Source of the DNA: Myxococcales bacterium
GTDB lineage: Bacteria; Myxococcota; Polyangia; HGW-17; SLPX01
DNA: 7,159 nucleotides
Direction: 5' to 3'
Assembly: GCA_007131745.1 (NCBI GenBank)
Contig: SLPX01000263.1
Location: 1-7,159, forward strand
Part shown: piece by piece, positions 4,857 to 7,159 of the stretch
Position numbering within the stretch: the stretch's first letter is position 1
How the letters are laid out: each line of letters begins with the position of its first letter
Position numbers and translations under genes: made by a program
Notes under the pieces: model-generated
What the model saw: only the letters and a program-made list of their open reading frames with translations
Told to the model about the DNA's origin: nothing
Database searches by the model: none

Positions 4857-6698
4857 ATGGAAATGATATGTCCGAAATGCTCCACGTCCTGGCCCGGGAG
4901 TTGCGTGACCTGTCCTAAAGATGGATCACAGCTTTTTAAACCGGATGATGAGAGTGAAGATGACATGGATCTTCTCGTTGAAAAAGGCACGCCTTCAGAA
5001 TTACCGAGTCCATCTGATTTTGGAATCGACTCCCGGCAACATGGTGAAAAAAAATATAAAGACCCTGAGGTAGGCGGCATACTGGGACGCTATCGACTGC
5101 TGGAGCGAATCGGACAAGGCGGCATGGGGATTGTTTTTCGAGCTGAACACGAATTGCTCAACAGGCAGGTCGCAATAAAAGTGCTGAGTAGCGAATTCAG
5201 CAATGTTCCCGAACTGGCCCACCGTTTTTTCAAAGAGGCTCAAGCTGTAAACCAGTTACAACATCCTAATCTGATAACAGTTACGGATTTCGTAGAGGGA
5301 AATGGAAATCCTCCTTACATGGTTATGGAATTCCTTCAAGGCCGCGACCTGTCCGATCTGATTCGAAAAGAAGGCCGCCTGTCTACACTGGAGGCTGTGC
5401 GTATTGCAATGACAATTTGCAACGTCATGGCAGCGATTCATGACATCTCCATAGTGCACAGGGATTTGAAATCCGAGAATATTTTTCTGGAAACCGGCAT
5501 CGGCAATATTCCCAAGGTAAAACTCCTGGATTTCGGGATAGCCAAATTCCTGGTTTCCGAAGAAGAGGTTTGCGAAGAGGGTGTTTACGAAGAAGTGGAT
5601 TCGGAAGAACGGATAGAAAAGAATGGCCCGGCCGGAAAAAATGCGCAAAACCTGAGAAACGAACATCGCGTCCGGAAAAAAACTCAGGTCGGCAGAATAG
5701 TGGGAACACCGGAATACATGGCGCCCGAACAGTTGGAGGGAAAGGAAATCGACCACAGAGTCGACATTTATGCGCTCGGAATAATTCTCTACGAGTCATT
5801 GACCGGAAAACTCCCTTTCAAAAGGACGTTAAGCGACATTTCATGTCGGGAGAAGGGAGAAACTTCTCCACTTTTTTCAGAGCTTTTGGACGGCAATGGA
5901 AAGAAAATCACCGACATACCGGAGGATCTGAAACAGGTGGTCCGAAAGTGTTTGGCAAAAACGCCTGATGACCGATACCAAACAATGAAAGAACTTAGCA
6001 CAGCACTCTCTCCATTCGGCCCGGAAAACTTTTTCATCGGAGACGAATGGGCGACTCACCGAATTCCCGGAAAGCCGATGCTGGATAAAACCGGTGAGTT
6101 CGAGGACAAAATAGATGTCCGCGTTTTGGCCGGGTCAGAAAACGCTGCTTCAAAACGTCCTGGACTGACAACGTTGCTTGGGGCCGCAACGTTGATCATA
6201 GCAGTTGTATTTGGTTTTTGGTTTTTTTCGCGGGGAGACGATCAGGAGACGTCGCACAAAAATACGGTCGTCCAACAGGATTCCGTTGAAACACCCAGAC
6301 CGGGACCAGGCAAGGTTTTGATCACATCAGTGCCGGAGGGCGCGTCGATCTACAAATTGCCCGATGGAGAACTGATTGGACAAACTCCCAGCTTTGTAAC
6401 CGTTTCAGCAGGAGAGCGAACCCGTTTACGACTTGCGCTTGAAAATCACGAAGACACCACCATAGACGTAGAATCATCCGCCGGGAAACCGGTAAAGGTT
6501 AAAATGAAAAAGGCTCTTGCTCAAGAAGCACGGGGTGGTGAAACCATTGATGGCGAAGCAAGTCAAAACGACATGGATTTTGAAGAAAAGCAGCCGGCAA
6601 GGGGAAAAAAGCGAAGAGGGAAAGATGGAAAGAGAAGTCCCGGACGGAGGAAAGGCAGTGAACGACTTTCTGATACGATTGATCCTTTTGAACAATAA
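4857..6698 (+). CDS. Membrane Ser/Thr protein kinase: zinc ribbon, kinase, TM, PEGA
   Basis: The 613-residue kinase is of the Hanks (PknB-like) type common in Myxococcota. A CxxC-x7-CxxC zinc ribbon (Cys5, 8, 16, 19) opens the protein. The kinase domain (about 78-385) has the Gly loop GQGGMG (86-91), ATP-anchoring Lys108, Glu127 (the probable salt-bridge partner), HRDLKSEN with catalytic Asp203, DFG at 225-227, GTPEYMAPE at 283-291 and Asp303. All catalytic residues are present, so it should be active. The DFG-to-APE segment is about 65 residues, roughly twice the usual length, with a Glu-rich then Lys/Arg-rich insert at about 234-278. One transmembrane helix (437-457) is followed by a PEGA domain (about 487-545; SVPEGASIYKLPDG) and a strongly basic tail. 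The kinase should face the cytoplasm and the PEGA domain the periplasm. Substrates are unknown. It starts 101 bases after the lipoprotein gene, with its own promoter. Confidence 0.93.
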   Translation: MEMICPKCSTSWPGSCVTCPKDGSQLFKPDDESEDDMDLLVEKGTPSELPSPSDFGIDSRQHGEKKYKDPEVGGILGRYRLLERIGQGGMGIVFRAEHELLNRQVAIKVLSSEFSNVPELAHRFFKEAQAVNQLQHPNLITVTDFVEGNGNPPYMVMEFLQGRDLSDLIRKEGRLSTLEAVRIAMTICNVMAAIHDISIVHRDLKSENIFLETGIGNIPKVKLLDFGIAKFLVSEEEVCEEGVYEEVDSEERIEKNGPAGKNAQNLRNEHRVRKKTQVGRIVGTPEYMAPEQLEGKEIDHRVDIYALGIILYESLTGKLPFKRTLSDISCREKGETSPLFSELLDGNGKKITDIPEDLKQVVRKCLAKTPDDRYQTMKELSTALSPFGPENFFIGDEWATHRIPGKPMLDKTGEFEDKIDVRVLAGSENAASKRPGLTTLLGAATLIIAVVFGFWFFSRGDDQETSHKNTVVQQDSVETPRPGPGKVLITSVPEGASIYKLPDGELIGQTPSFVTVSAGERTRLRLALENHEDTTIDVESSAGKPVKVKMKKALAQEARGGETIDGEASQNDMDFEEKQPARGKKRRGKDGKRSPGRRKGSERLSDTIDPFEQ

Positions 6699-6777
6699 TC
6701 GGATAGTCATTTGATCAAGAAAACTGTGGTTTAAAAGTCCTGAATAAATACTAACGGTAAATCGCGGACCGAACAAG

Positions 6778-6907
6778 CCGTCGCCTTTAGGCGGCGGTGG
6801 TTGACGCAGACGACAGAAACCCCCGCATTGATGCGGGGGAGCTTCCGCCTTTGGGGGACTGCGGGGCTCCTAAAGGCTTCGCATGAAGGCGAGGGTTTCC
6901 AACCCTC
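6778..6907 (+). mobile_element. Cluster of four hairpins, candidate orphan IS200/IS605-type right end
   Basis: Four inverted repeats follow one another. They are CCGTCGCC-TTTA-GGCGGCGG (6778-6797, one G-T pair); CCCCCGCAT-TG-ATGCGGGGG (6820-6839, perfect 9-base arms); GCCTTT/AAAGGC (6847-6877); and GAGGGTT-TCC-AACCCTC (6891-6907, perfect). The block GCCTTTAGGCGGCGGTGGTTGAC (assessed at 6784-6805) resembles the 3' ends of IS605-family tnpB elements, where a subterminal hairpin precedes a TTGAC/TCAA-like boundary and forms the end of the omega-RNA. No transposase or tnpB reading frame is visible, so at most this is a solo end or a palindrome-associated repeat. It could instead be a structured 5' leader or a terminator series after the kinase gene. 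No strong T-run follows any hairpin. Confidence 0.4.
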
Positions 6908-6934
6908 CCCGAAGGAAACAATGAAAGGACCGGA

Positions 6935-7159
6935 ATGGTTGCCATCCAAAACAAAAAGAGAGCTTTTTTGAGGCTGTTTGTCGCTCCCGTGTTTTTTTCG
7001 CTTTTACTGACGATTTTTCCACAACCCATAGATGCAGACTCAGAAAAAACAGATGAAGATCGAAACAAAACCGAAAAGAACCTTAAGGACACGAAACAGA
7101 AAACAAAACAGGATACAAAACAAGATACAAAACAGGATACAAAACAGGATACAAAACAG
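6935..7159 (+). CDS. Exported low-complexity DTKQ-repeat protein (3' truncated by the window)
   Basis: The first 75 codons are present. AAAGGA (6924-6929) lies 5 bases before the ATG at 6935. A competing upstream ATG at 6921 reads only 16 codons to a stop. The N-terminus is MVAIQNKKRAFLRLF, followed by a hydrophobic core (about 15-29) and PQPIDA before Asp35, which looks like a Sec signal peptide with cleavage after Ala34. A lipobox is absent. The mature part is highly charged (SEKTDEDRNKTEKN), then six tetrapeptides from residue 52: DTKQ, KTKQ and four more DTKQ, still continuing at the window edge. The mature protein is expected to be periplasmic or secreted and disordered or coiled. Nothing shows a function, and the domain after the repeats is missing. 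It begins 28 bases after the hairpin cluster. Confidence 0.75.
   Translation, partial: MVAIQNKKRAFLRLFVAPVFFSLLLTIFPQPIDADSEKTDEDRNKTEKNLKDTKQKTKQDTKQDTKQDTKQDTKQ
7088..7159 (+). repeat. 12-base tandem repeat (GATACAAAACAG)
   Basis: Six 12-base units, each coding for four residues, fill 7088-7159. The last four match GATACAAAACAG with one synonymous change (CAA for CAG in the first of them). The first two units are diverged (GACACGAAACAG and AAAACAAAACAG). The near-identity of the right-hand units indicates recent slippage expansion. The array is cut by the end of the window, so its copy number is unknown. Confidence 0.9.

Noticed and set aside
5256..5756. 166-codon - strand frame inside the kinase gene
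   Set aside because: Lies opposite conserved kinase motifs. Its Phe/Cys-rich translation is the complement of Glu/Lys codons.
6787..7092. 101-codon - strand frame across the hairpin cluster and the DTKQ gene start
   Set aside because: Its C-terminal half is a translation of the inverted repeats and its N-terminal half is opposite a signal peptide with a good RBS. Probably not a protein.
7088..7159. CRISPR-like array at the right end
   Set aside because: The units are contiguous 12-mers without spacers and are in frame with a coding sequence, so this is a protein-coding tandem repeat.

Overview
The window looks like a chromosomal piece of an uncultured, Gram-negative member of the Myxococcota (deltaproteobacterial lineage). 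The evidence is indirect but consistent. There is a zinc-ribbon/kinase/transmembrane/PEGA Ser/Thr kinase. There is an Asp/Gly-rich surface lipoprotein with a GSVDAALDGAVDED-type linker. There is a second lipoprotein built from CGDGVIDEGEECDG cysteine-rich repeats and a Stig1-like module. These architectures are typical of that group. By eye the GC content is mid-range, lower than classical soil myxobacteria. No rRNA, tRNA or CRISPR array is visible.

Layout, left to right: the C-terminal 52 codons of an unrecognised + strand gene (1-159); a convergent Asp-rich lipoprotein gene on the - strand (229-1194) with a plausible promoter and a good RBS; a gene-poor stretch of about 560 bases (1195-1754) holding a small ORF with a strong RBS and possible decayed coding sequence; a complete vapBC toxin-antitoxin operon on the - strand (1755-2395) whose sigma70-type promoter is embedded in a near-perfect 27-base palindrome; a + strand sterol C-24 methyltransferase gene (2740-3750); a + strand Cys-rich lipoprotein (3892-4755); a + strand membrane Ser/Thr kinase (4857-6698) whose TATAAT box lies so close to the ATG that a leaderless mRNA is expected; a block of four consecutive hairpins (6778-6907) resembling an IS200/IS605-type right end; and the start of an exported protein made of DTKQ repeats that runs off the window (6935-7159).

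The standout is the sterol methyltransferase. It keeps essentially every signature block of fungal Erg6 and plant SMT1, including the C-terminal sterol-methyltransferase domain, yet sits in an unmistakably bacterial neighbourhood. Myxococcota are among the few bacteria known to make sterols de novo, but side-chain C-24 alkylation is a hallmark of eukaryotes and has been reported for only a limited set of uncultured bacteria. No other sterol gene is in the window, so the source of its substrate (own cyclase pathway or acquired sterol) is open. The other genes (envelope lipoproteins, a signalling kinase, a toxin-antitoxin module) do not form an obvious pathway with it. Each appears to be its own transcription unit.
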